Assembly: GCA_964419055.1 (NCBI GenBank)
Contig: CAYQNU010000004.1
Location: 1-64,000, forward strand
Source: CAYQNU01 sp964419055
GTDB taxonomy: Bacteria; Bacteroidota; Bacteroidia; Flavobacteriales_D; Parvicellaceae
DNA: 64,000 nucleotides
Direction of reading: 5' to 3'
Under the pieces are notes generated by a model. That model saw nothing but the letters and a program-made list of their open reading frames with translations, ran no database searches and had not been told where the DNA came from. Shown here one piece after another: positions 51,668 through 59,691 of the stretch. Both the position numbers and the translations under genes were made by a program. Every line of letters begins with the position of its first letter. The first letter of the stretch is position 1.

Positions 51668-52635
51668 TTATAATTATTCAAATACTGTTCAATAAATGGC
51701 AGTAAATAATAAATACTGATTGCAATTGAACCCAACCAAAGAACAAAAAAAGAAGTTTTACCAAGAAAAGAAACATTGTTGGAAATTGGGGTTAACATAA
51801 TATTCTTAATGGCAGGAGCAATGGCTTCTTCTGTTTCATCATAATCTTTTGATTCTGCTTCAACCAATTTATTTAACTTACTTAATTTAATGTACTCCTT
51901 TCTAATCATCCAATATTCTTTATCGGTAAGTTGACTGAATGATTTGGCTATATCAATTTGCAAATTTTCAATTCTTTTATACAGCCTTTTTAATTTGAAA
52001 GTAGATTGCAACCTTGATATCATAAAAAACCCGATAAATGAAAAGACTAAAAATTGCATACTAAAACCTGAAGTAGTGTAATAATAAAAAGCTGCTAAAA
52101 TTACTACCGCAGCTGAAAAAATACTAAAAATAATTTTCAAGGTGGCATTCATTGAAAAGAAAATACTTTCAAAAAAACGACCTCCATCTAACGGATCAAC
52201 TGGCAATAAATTCATTGCATTTAGAATAATAAAAATTAATCCCATAAACATAAAACGCTCTTCCAAAACACCAAAATTACCTAATTCAATGAGTGTTACT
52301 CCAATCAATATTCCTGGAAGAGGTCCCGCTAAAACCACTATTATTTTTTCGAATTGTGAAAGATTCTCTTTCCTACCGGTAACTACAGCTCCTATTAACG
52401 GGATAAATAACATTCCAACATCCTCATAACCAAAAACTTTCATGGCAATTAAATGACCCATTTCATGAATAAAAAGTACTAAAACAATTAAAAAAATAAG
52501 GTTCAAGTCAATACCTAATAAATAAAATACACCAATAAAAAGTAATAGACTAATTACCAATTTGGGTGTACTAGCGGTGTCTGTTTCAACAACATCAGGT
52601 TTAGGCGGATAATATATGTAATCTTCGTTTTCCAT
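51664..52635 (-). CDS. Site-2 protease-like M50 metalloprotease
   Basis: 323 aa from the ATG at 52635; a TTG at 52659 would add eight residues overlapping the upstream gene. HExxH is HEMGH in VLFIHEMGHLIA, and the second zinc motif is NLLPVDPLDGGRFF. Multiple membrane segments surround both. The family cuts within or near the membrane, for example to release membrane-bound regulators. Its target here is unknown; it is joined by overlap to the TonB-like gene and is 1 base from the Ig-like lipoprotein gene. Confidence 0.88.
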   Translation of the reverse strand: MENEDYIYYPPKPDVVETDTASTPKLVISLLLFIGVFYLLGIDLNLIFLIVLVLFIHEMGHLIAMKVFGYEDVGMLFIPLIGAVVTGRKENLSQFEKIIVVLAGPLPGILIGVTLIELGNFGVLEERFMFMGLIFIILNAMNLLPVDPLDGGRFFESIFFSMNATLKIIFSIFSAAVVILAAFYYYTTSGFSMQFLVFSFIGFFMISRLQSTFKLKRLYKRIENLQIDIAKSFSQLTDKEYWMIRKEYIKLSKLNKLVEAESKDYDETEEAIAPAIKNIMLTPISNNVSFLGKTSFFVLWLGSIAISIYYLLPFIEQYLNNYN

Positions 52636-52636
52636 A

Positions 52637-54265
52637 TTATTTTTCAATCTTCCAAACAATTTCCGAATCCCACCCTTTCCTTATTTCAATGGGATCTGAA
52701 TAATATTCAATTCGTTCTGGCTGGATTTTGCTTAAGTAATTTCCAGTATCCCAAACGCCATTATTGTTCGTATCAAATATAATACAAAATTCATAATTGC
52801 CCGGAATTAAATTTTCCAATGGTAAATATAAAATATCTTTTTTGGGTGGTGTCAATTTATAAACGACTTTATTGTTTTGCGATACTAATACAATGAAGCT
52901 TCCAGAATGTTCAGATATTGATTTTCCACTTAACGCAACCTTAACGGAGCCATATTTTGCCAATGTATTTTTATTAAAAATAAGCTGTATCGAATCATTG
53001 GTATTTTCATAATAGGAGGTTATGAAATTTGGAAAAGCTGAAAACTCATACAACTCATCCTCTTCCCAATTTGCTTTAATTTCCACTTCTTGTAACCCTT
53101 TTTTTATTACGCTAAAAGGAATAATTTTATCATTCTTTTTTAATGTAATCTTCAACGAATCTATATTTTTAATGGGTTCATCAAATTTTATAGAGAGATT
53201 TTCATTTGGTTTTAAATCATTAATAGCATTAGTAGTAAAACTAACTTTACGAGTTTCTGATAAAGATATTACTTTCACCTTTGTTTTTCCGTAATCTATC
53301 ACCTCCAATTCGATATCTTGATTTAAGACAAATTGGGGCTTGAGCCAAAAAGAAAGCGTATCAAATGTTCTATTATGCTCAAATTCACCATTAATAAAAA
53401 AAGATCTAACGGAATCATTAAAAATATTGAATGAGGCCTTACTGATATCATTTAATTTGGCATTAGAAGTATTTAAAGACAAGGTGATTTTTCCATTTTT
53501 ATAGGTACTCGATACAATTTTGTTTTTATTCGGAAAATCCTTAAAAATTCCAATGGTATCAAAATTTATGGCAGATGTATCGGATGAAAAACTTAAGGTA
53601 TTTAAAGGAAACCCTATTTTTTCACTAGTTTGATCAAACAAATAATTTCCATTTCCATCTTGTAGCACAAAAACTTTGTAAACTCCTTTTGCAATATTAT
53701 CCACTACACATTTGCCTGATCGATCGGTTTTGGCGAAATAAATTGGTTTTTGTTTCATTACTACCGAATCATCTAAATTTTTATACAGCATTACTAAAGC
53801 TTCGGGAGCTGGTTTTTTTGAATAGGCATCGTACACAAAAGCTTGGTACTGCAATGAATCTATAAATGAACCCGTTGAAAAAACATATTTATAATTTTGG
53901 AGTGTATTTCCTTCCGTTATATCTTTTATGGCATCTCCGAAATTAATAATATAGGTTGTATTTTCCTCTAGAGGACATTTAAACTGGATAATTACTTTTT
54001 TACCTTTGATAAAAATATTAGGTTGTATCGATAAAAAAGGGGTAATGATGATTTGCTTCTTTGGGTCATTCAAAACGATGTATTCGTTAAAACTTATCTC
54101 AATTTGATCTGAATTAAAATTAACAGAACCATTCAAGGGTCTTTCTAACCTATTGGTATCTACAATTGGTGGCTGAGTATCTTTATCTCCTCCCGTAAGA
54201 ATGCCTTGTTGGGCACAACTTAATACAACCCAACTCCATAAAAAAACTAACCCAATCTTATACAC
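52637..54265 (-). CDS. Ig-like (Big_5) domain lipoprotein
   Basis: 542-aa lipoprotein: leader WSWVVLSC, C17. Next comes GGDKDTQPPIVDTN, then an Ig-like Big_5 domain (FNSDQIEISFNEYIVL; YIINFGDAIKDITEGN), followed by several beta domains and a C-terminal part with a calcium-type turn, FDTNNNGVWDTG. The family is widespread in Bacteroidota and of unknown function. The start is GTG at 54265 (an ATG two bases upstream is out of frame). First gene of the run through the M50 and TonB-like genes. Confidence 0.83.
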   Translation of the reverse strand: MYKIGLVFLWSWVVLSCAQQGILTGGDKDTQPPIVDTNRLERPLNGSVNFNSDQIEISFNEYIVLNDPKKQIIITPFLSIQPNIFIKGKKVIIQFKCPLEENTTYIINFGDAIKDITEGNTLQNYKYVFSTGSFIDSLQYQAFVYDAYSKKPAPEALVMLYKNLDDSVVMKQKPIYFAKTDRSGKCVVDNIAKGVYKVFVLQDGNGNYLFDQTSEKIGFPLNTLSFSSDTSAINFDTIGIFKDFPNKNKIVSSTYKNGKITLSLNTSNAKLNDISKASFNIFNDSVRSFFINGEFEHNRTFDTLSFWLKPQFVLNQDIELEVIDYGKTKVKVISLSETRKVSFTTNAINDLKPNENLSIKFDEPIKNIDSLKITLKKNDKIIPFSVIKKGLQEVEIKANWEEDELYEFSAFPNFITSYYENTNDSIQLIFNKNTLAKYGSVKVALSGKSISEHSGSFIVLVSQNNKVVYKLTPPKKDILYLPLENLIPGNYEFCIIFDTNNNGVWDTGNYLSKIQPERIEYYSDPIEIRKGWDSEIVWKIEK

Positions 54266-54275
54266 ATCTATAGAT

Positions 54276-54782
54276 TTAAGCTGCTTTGGAGGAGCAACGG
54301 GTTAATAGTACAGCTACTTTTTCAAGAAATAATTGATCTACTTCATCGAATGAATTGAGTGTTTCGCTATCAACATCAAGAATCATGATGACTTCATTTG
54401 ACTCATTAAAAACCGGAACAACAATTTCTGATTTTGACAGCGAACTACAAGCAATATGACCCGGAAATAACTCAACCTCTGGAACCACTATGGTTTTCTT
54501 TTGTAACCAAGAAGCTCCACAAACTCCTTTTCCCAATCGTATTCTAGTACAAGCAATTGGTCCTTGAAAAGGTCCAAGAACCAACTCATTTGGTGATGCT
54601 TTGTCAACAAAATAGACGCCTATCCAAAAAAAATGGAAAGTGGAACGAAGTGCCGCCACGCAATTTGAAATATTGGCTATCAAATTGTTTTCATCTGCAA
54701 TCAAAGATTCCAATTGAGGCAACAACTGTTCATATTTTTCTTGTTTTGATGAAGTTGATGAAATGATAAGTTCTTCTGCCAT
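54276..54782 (-). CDS. msrC: Free methionine-(R)-sulfoxide reductase (GAF fold)
   Basis: 168 aa, GAF domain. The cysteines C78, C88 and C112 (GPIACTRI, GKGVCGAS, GHIACSS) match the catalytic and resolving cysteines of fRMsr (YebR family), which reduces free Met-(R)-sulfoxide. The GPFQGPIACTR and FPGHIACSS segments are close to the family consensus. It is the first gene before the Ig-like lipoprotein gene, 11 bases apart, and shares a divergent promoter zone with the phosphatase gene. Confidence 0.93.
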   Translation of the reverse strand: MAEELIISSTSSKQEKYEQLLPQLESLIADENNLIANISNCVAALRSTFHFFWIGVYFVDKASPNELVLGPFQGPIACTRIRLGKGVCGASWLQKKTIVVPEVELFPGHIACSSLSKSEIVVPVFNESNEVIMILDVDSETLNSFDEVDQLFLEKVAVLLTRCSSKAA

Positions 54783-54798
54783 ACTTTATTTTAGTACA

Positions 54799-54806
54799 CA
54801 AAAATA
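54799..54806 (-). promoter_or_regulatory. -7 promoter element of msrC
   Basis: Minus strand TATTTTTG, perfect match, 16 bases before the ATG at 54782. Confidence 0.5.
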
Positions 54807-54809
54807 CTT

Positions 54810-54817
54810 TATTTTTG
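54810..54817 (+). promoter_or_regulatory. -7 promoter element of the SixA-like phosphatase gene
   Basis: TATTTTTG, perfect match, four bases from the opposite-strand element of msrC, so the two promoters may compete. Confidence 0.5.
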
Positions 54818-54864
54818 GCAATAATTCTCTGCAATTATAAATTGGGAAAAAATAAATCTTTGAA

Positions 54865-55356
54865 ATGGACAAAAAACTAATCATCATCAGACACGCTAAA
54901 TCAGATTGGAATACAGGACTTCTAGATTATGATAGGCCGTTAAATAGCCGAGGCAAAAGAGATGCTCCCAACGTTGGTCTTTACCTAAAAGAGCTAGGTG
55001 TTAGCCCAGATTTGGTTATTAGTAGCAGTGCCGAAAGAGCTATAAATACGGCTGTTCTTATTTGTCATTCACTTGAATTTCCAATGAATTCGATAAAAGC
55101 CTATAAAGAACTCTATCATGCTGTTCCGAAAACCTATCTCAAATTCATAAGTGAACTAACCGAAGATATTAAAACCGTAATCCTTGTGGGACATAACCCT
55201 GGAATCAGCGACTTTGTGAGTTATTTAACCGATGACGATTGTGAATTAAAGACTTGTTGCGTAGCTATTTTGAAGGTAAAAGTTGCTCTATGGGAAGAGT
55301 TGTTTCAAGGCACCTGTATTTTAAATCAATACATTTCGCCAAAAGAGATTTTATAG
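54865..55356 (+). CDS. SixA-like histidine phosphatase
   Basis: 163 aa, histidine phosphatase (phosphoglycerate mutase) fold. Catalytic motif RHAKSDWN at residues 8-15; second His in LVGHNPGISDF near 114. The compact size matches SixA, which dephosphorylates His residues of phosphotransfer proteins; the substrate here is unknown. Confidence 0.88.
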   Translation: MDKKLIIIRHAKSDWNTGLLDYDRPLNSRGKRDAPNVGLYLKELGVSPDLVISSSAERAINTAVLICHSLEFPMNSIKAYKELYHAVPKTYLKFISELTEDIKTVILVGHNPGISDFVSYLTDDDCELKTCCVAILKVKVALWEELFQGTCILNQYISPKEIL

Positions 55357-55388
55357 TAACCTTAACTCAGGTTTAAAGCAATTCACTT

Positions 55389-55419
55389 TTGTTTTTTTTG
55401 ACAAATTATCCTACTTTTG
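55389..55419 (+). promoter_or_regulatory. Promoter of the STAS-like gene
   Basis: TTG (55389-55391), 20 bases, TACTTTTG (55412-55419), followed by a 59-base leader. Confidence 0.58.
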
Positions 55420-55478
55420 ATTTTTATACTTGAAGTTTTATACATCAAGACAATGCCCATACTCCTATTCCAAAAAAC

Positions 55479-55859
55479 ATGACTAAAATTGAGTTGACAC
55501 ATTCTACTATCGTATTGAGGGAAGATGGCATTTTGGAATTACATACCAGCAATGATCATGTTTATTCTATTGAGGATACAAAGGAAAATGTAGCAGCCTT
55601 TGGCCAATTAACTAATTACAAAAAGGGTCCGGTGCTCATCTTAGGAGGCTCCTTTTCATCATTAACTCCTGAGACTAGAAAATTTATGGCTACTGAGGAA
55701 TCATTATTATATTCAAAAGCGGAAGCATTCCTTTTAAAATCCTTAGCTCAAAAAATTCTGATTAATTTTTACATTAAATTTGACAAACCTCTTGTCCCAA
55801 CAAGGGTCTTTACTAAAGAGGACGAAGCAATAAAATGGCTACAAGGTTTCTTGAAATAA
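55479..55859 (+). CDS. STAS/SpoIIAA-like protein of unknown role
   Basis: 126 aa with an alternating beta-alpha fold: strand TIVLREDGILELH, helix, strand GPVLILGGSF, and a final helix EAIKWLQGFLK. It resembles a family of small STAS-like proteins of Bacteroidota (annotated as DUF7793 or similar). No catalytic residues are seen. Its promoter and monocistronic arrangement suggest it is regulated alone. Confidence 0.6.
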   Translation: MTKIELTHSTIVLREDGILELHTSNDHVYSIEDTKENVAAFGQLTNYKKGPVLILGGSFSSLTPETRKFMATEESLLYSKAEAFLLKSLAQKILINFYIKFDKPLVPTRVFTKEDEAIKWLQGFLK

Positions 55860-55865
55860 GGAATT

Positions 55866-56954
55866 TTAAATAAATTGTTCGTCCTTTTTTGCTTTGATAT
55901 CGGTCACAAATTGTTTGATTTTTTGTTCATCCTGCATTTTGCAAATCAATAAGGTGTTATTATTTTCTACCACAATGTAATCCGAAAGCCCCTGTAAAAC
56001 AACCAATTTATCACTTGGCATCATCACAATATTATTACGACATTCGTAAGTCATTACTTTATTACCAATAACGGCATTTTGATTTTCATCCTTTTCTACG
56101 TGTGTATACAAAGATCCCCAAGTTCCTAAATCACTCCAACCTAAATCTGCAAGTATAACTCTTACGTTTTCGGCTTTTTCCATGATTCCATAATCTATAG
56201 AAATATTCTTAGCCATTGGATAAATTTGGGCGATATAATCGTTTTCTTTTTCGGTATTTAACAATTGGATGCCATCTTGAAATAGGTTACCAATTTCGGG
56301 TAAATAGCTGTTGAACGCTTTAATAATCGATTGAACATTCCAAATGAACATCCCAGAATTCCAATAAAAATCACCACTTTCAATAAAACGTTGCGCTATA
56401 TCTAAAGTAGGTTTTTCTGTAAACGTTTTTACTTTTTTTATAGTAGATTGACTATTGTCCTCTTCATATTGAATATAACCATAACCGGTATCAGGACGAG
56501 ACGGTTTTATTCCAATAGTCATTAAACAAGAGTTATTTTGCACAAAATCAAGGGCAGTAGCAATCGTTTGTTCAAACTCACGTTCTTTAATGATAAGATG
56601 ATCACTTGGAGCAATAATTATATTGGCATTTTTATTTTGAGCATAAATTTTATAACACGCGTAGGCTATACAAGGTGCCGTATTTTTGCGATGGGGTTCC
56701 AATAAAACCTGATGATCTCTTAAAAAAGGCAATTGGGATTTAACGATATCTGAATAGCTTTCATTAGTAACTACAATTATATTACTGGGATTACAAATGT
56801 TTTTATATCGATCAACCGTCATTTGCAAAAGCGTTTGACCAATACCTAAGACATCATGAAATTGTTTAGGATTAGATGTAGTGCTCATTGGCCAAAATCG
56901 ACTTCCGATTCCACCAGCCATAATTACAACAAAATTATTTTCGATTGCAGTCAT
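55866..56954 (-). CDS. manC: Mannose-1-phosphate guanylyltransferase
   Basis: Makes GDP-mannose from mannose-1-phosphate and GTP for polysaccharide and glycoprotein synthesis. The nucleotidyl-transfer signature MAGGIGSRFWPMSTTSNPKQF is at residues 12-32. Further: SDHLIIKE, GYGYIQYE, FTEKPTLDIA and FYWNSGMFIW, all typical. 362 aa, without the isomerase domain of the bifunctional form. A -7 element is upstream. Confidence 0.93.
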   Translation of the reverse strand: MTAIENNFVVIMAGGIGSRFWPMSTTSNPKQFHDVLGIGQTLLQMTVDRYKNICNPSNIIVVTNESYSDIVKSQLPFLRDHQVLLEPHRKNTAPCIAYACYKIYAQNKNANIIIAPSDHLIIKEREFEQTIATALDFVQNNSCLMTIGIKPSRPDTGYGYIQYEEDNSQSTIKKVKTFTEKPTLDIAQRFIESGDFYWNSGMFIWNVQSIIKAFNSYLPEIGNLFQDGIQLLNTEKENDYIAQIYPMAKNISIDYGIMEKAENVRVILADLGWSDLGTWGSLYTHVEKDENQNAVIGNKVMTYECRNNIVMMPSDKLVVLQGLSDYIVVENNNTLLICKMQDEQKIKQFVTDIKAKKDEQFI

Positions 56955-56970
56955 TTCTATAATTGAGCCG

Positions 56971-56978
56971 CAAAGGTA
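56971..56978 (-). promoter_or_regulatory. -7 promoter element of manC
   Basis: Minus strand TACCTTTG, perfect match, 16 bases before the ATG. Confidence 0.52.
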
Positions 56979-57053
56979 TTAAAAAATAGTCACACCTTAA
57001 TAGCTTGTAATATTTTGACTTGTAAATGACAAAAAAATACTTTTTTAAGGTTA

Positions 57054-57914
57054 TTAAGAAATGGGGACATCTTTATGAATTGAGAAAAGTTTGTTATTTT
57101 TCTCACTTTGGCAAATGTATCGTGTTCTCTTTTTTTCTTTTAGAATATAAAAGTGTCCATCGTATTTAAAACGTGAACCTACCTCTAGGGACGCCAAGGT
57201 TTGAATGCTTTTTTTTGAAGAAAACAAACTCTCAAACAACGACAGCTGATTGTTTTTTGGAGCAGCAACCATCTCTTGATCAATCAATTTAATATTGGCA
57301 AGTCCACTTAATCGATAATCTCGATGATTGTTTGCGTCATAAATAATGTATTTTTTTTGAACTAAATTTCCTTTTATGAATCTTCGGCCTTGAAAGTCAA
57401 AATGAGCACCAGAAGGGATGTTTTTTAACAAAGCCATGCCATCATTTACGTGTTTCTCTGCGTGCATAAATTCTGACAAATGAAGATCATTACAACTGGT
57501 TGCTGAAGGTGAAGATAAGTGTTTTTTTAACACCTCTATTTCCTTCGTTTCTAAAAGATGTTGGTCAATGATGGGTTGGAATAAAGAAATATAATTTGCT
57601 TTCCACTCACTTCCGTGAGGAGTAACTCTTCGTCCATAATCAATAAAAGTTTTTAGATGAGCAAATTCGTGGATTGTAGTAATTAAAAATTGGAAAATGG
57701 GTAAATCGCCATTCACTGTTATTTGAGCCTCACGGTTGTGCATTGGATATCTACAGTCGCCTAATTTTCCTTTTCTAGGGGGTACAATTTTAAAATTACA
57801 AGGATATTTTTTAAATAAAGAATGTACGTAATCTACCGTAGACAATGGTAAATGTTCAGCTAATTGAGCTTTCTCATTTTCAATTAATTCAGCTTCGCTA
57901 AACTTTTTCTTCAT
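57054..57914 (-). CDS. SprT-like zinc-metalloprotease domain protein
   Basis: 286 aa. The HExxH motif is HEFAH in TIHEFAHLKTFIDYG near residue 87; the third ligand may be the His of VTPHGSEW. SprT-like proteins include DNA-protein crosslink proteases and yet unknown bacterial members. The C-terminal half has a basic, strand-rich region of unknown purpose. The start overlaps the upstream lipoprotein gene by 17 bases, suggesting coupled translation. Confidence 0.83.
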   Translation of the reverse strand: MKKKFSEAELIENEKAQLAEHLPLSTVDYVHSLFKKYPCNFKIVPPRKGKLGDCRYPMHNREAQITVNGDLPIFQFLITTIHEFAHLKTFIDYGRRVTPHGSEWKANYISLFQPIIDQHLLETKEIEVLKKHLSSPSATSCNDLHLSEFMHAEKHVNDGMALLKNIPSGAHFDFQGRRFIKGNLVQKKYIIYDANNHRDYRLSGLANIKLIDQEMVAAPKNNQLSLFESLFSSKKSIQTLASLEVGSRFKYDGHFYILKEKKRTRYICQSEKNNKLFSIHKDVPIS

Positions 57915-58089
57915 TTATAAAAGTAAACTTATGATTGTTTTGATGGTCATATCCCCAAGTCGGACATGTGCCACATTTTTTACTGTACTTTTTCTTTTTG
58001 CCCGTTTTCTTACCTGTATCACAAGCTGTTAATGAAAACAAAAATAAGGTTATTAAACCCAAAAACACATACGATCTAGTTCCTTTCAT
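57898..58089 (-). CDS. Small cysteine-containing lipoprotein
   Basis: 63 aa. Lipobox SLTAC (C23) after a hydrophobic leader, then a strongly basic stretch KKTGKKKKYSKK and a CGTCPTWGYDH motif, in which the two cysteines could bind a metal. Overlaps the SprT-like gene. Not recognised. Confidence 0.65.
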   Translation of the reverse strand: MKGTRSYVFLGLITLFLFSLTACDTGKKTGKKKKYSKKCGTCPTWGYDHQNNHKFTFINEEKV

Positions 58090-58167
58090 GGTGGTAATTA
58101 CTATTCGATTAAAAAACTAATGTTTAAAAGTACAAAATTGAAATGAAATCCATCCACTTTCAATTGA

Positions 58168-58175
58168 TATTTTTG
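58168..58175 (+). promoter_or_regulatory. -7 promoter element of the MlaE/F operon
   Basis: TATTTTTG, perfect match, seven bases before the ATG at 58183, leaving a very short leader. Confidence 0.52.
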
Positions 58176-58182
58176 TATCATA

Positions 58183-58932
58183 ATGAATTTTTTCTATCAT
58201 ATAGGTCGCTATACGCAAATGTTGGGTTCAATGTTTACCAAACCAGAGAAAATTTCTGTGTATTGGGGCCGATTATTAGAAGAAATCATCCAATTGGGAA
58301 TCAAATCAGTTGGTTTGGTTGTTCTTATGAGTGCGTTTATGGGAATGGTCATCGTTATTCAAACAGCTACAGCAATCGATAGTCCTCTTATCCCGGCATA
58401 TACAGTTGGTTTTACCGCAAAACAATCTATTTTATTGGAATTTAGCCCGACAATTATTTGTTTGATTTTAGCGGGAAAAGTCGGGTCAAATATCGCTTCA
58501 GAATTGGGTACAATGCGCGTTACCGAACAAATTGATGCTTTAGAAATAATGGGAGTAAATCCAAGACTTTACCTAATAATGCCTAAAATTTTAGGTGCTG
58601 TAATTATTTTTCCAGTAGTTATCATTTTTAGTATGGCGGCAGCTTTTCTTGGAGGTTGGTTTGCTTGTTATAGTACGGGATTAGTTACTGTTGAAAAATT
58701 TATTTATGGAATTCAGTTATTCCATGATAATGATCCGTTGTATTTTAGTTATGCATTAGGAAAAACAGCCGTTTTTGCTTTTATTATGACTTCAGTAAGT
58801 AGTTACCACGGCTTTTTTGTAAAAGGTGGAGCTTTAGAGGTAGGAAAAGCAAGCACAACGGCTGTGGTTTATAGCAGTGTCCTAATATTGTTGTCCAACT
58901 ATATTTTAACCCAATTGGTATTAATTGATTGA
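58183..58932 (+). CDS. MlaE-type ABC transporter permease
   Basis: 249 aa with five or six membrane segments. Motifs: SVGLVVLMSAFMGMVIVIQTA, AGKVGSNIASELGTMRVTEQIDALEIMGVNP (typical MlaE) and PKILGAVIIFPVVI. The Mla system carries phospholipids between inner and outer membrane. MlaD and MlaB homologs are not in the window. Confidence 0.92.
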   Translation: MNFFYHIGRYTQMLGSMFTKPEKISVYWGRLLEEIIQLGIKSVGLVVLMSAFMGMVIVIQTATAIDSPLIPAYTVGFTAKQSILLEFSPTIICLILAGKVGSNIASELGTMRVTEQIDALEIMGVNPRLYLIMPKILGAVIIFPVVIIFSMAAAFLGGWFACYSTGLVTVEKFIYGIQLFHDNDPLYFSYALGKTAVFAFIMTSVSSYHGFFVKGGALEVGKASTTAVVYSSVLILLSNYILTQLVLID

Positions 58933-59680
58933 GATAAAAAACATATCGAAAACTTTTAATGGTGTTCAAATATTGCACGATATTTCCCATACTTTTTATG
59001 AAGGAAAAACCAACATCATAATTGGTCAAAGTGGAAGTGGTAAGTCGGTCTTGACTAAATGTATAGTAGGATTAATTGTCCCAGAAGTTGGAGAAATTCG
59101 TTATCATGGTAGAGATATAATTAAGATTGGCAACAAAGAAAAAAAAGCTCTTCGTCAAGAGATTGGAATGTTATTTCAAGGAAGTGCACTTTTTGATTCA
59201 TTGACCGTTGAAGAAAATGTAATGTTTCCGCTGAAGATGTTCACCAATATGAGTGAAGAAGAACGCAGAGAACGTGCAAATTTCTGCTTAACGAGAGTAA
59301 ATTTACTGAATAAGAATAAATTATTCCCAAGTGAAATAAGCGGAGGTATGCAAAAGAGAGTAGCTATTGCTCGTGCCATTTCATTAAAACCAAAATACCT
59401 TTTTTGTGATGAACCCAACTCTGGTCTTGACCCAAAAACCAGCATTTTAATTGATGAATTGATTAAAGACCTAACGGAAGAATACAAAATGACGACTGTT
59501 GTAGTCACTCACGACATGAATTCTGTTTTAGAAATTGGCGAAAACATCATGTTTATTTATCAAGGATATAATCATTGGACGGGTGACAAAGAATCTATTT
59601 TAACCACTAATAACGCAGAAGTAGTAGACTTTGTTTATTCATCAAAGTTTATGAAAATGTATCGAGAAAAATTGATGTAA
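58925..59680 (+). CDS. MlaF-type ABC transporter ATP-binding protein
   Basis: 251 aa, cytoplasmic. Walker A GQSGSGKSV near residues 34-42, ABC signature ISGGMQKR near 139, Walker B YLFCDEPNSGLDP, and the H-loop VVVTHDM. The start is TTG at 58925 (IEIKNISKTF), overlapping the permease gene by eight bases. Forms the transporter with the preceding gene. Confidence 0.93.
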   Translation: MIEIKNISKTFNGVQILHDISHTFYEGKTNIIIGQSGSGKSVLTKCIVGLIVPEVGEIRYHGRDIIKIGNKEKKALRQEIGMLFQGSALFDSLTVEENVMFPLKMFTNMSEEERRERANFCLTRVNLLNKNKLFPSEISGGMQKRVAIARAISLKPKYLFCDEPNSGLDPKTSILIDELIKDLTEEYKMTTVVVTHDMNSVLEIGENIMFIYQGYNHWTGDKESILTTNNAEVVDFVYSSKFMKMYREKLM

Positions 59681-59691
59681 CGCCATTGGCC

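Noticed and set aside
59176..59508. 110-aa frame opposite mlaF
   Set aside because: Mirror of Walker and signature motif codons; not a gene.
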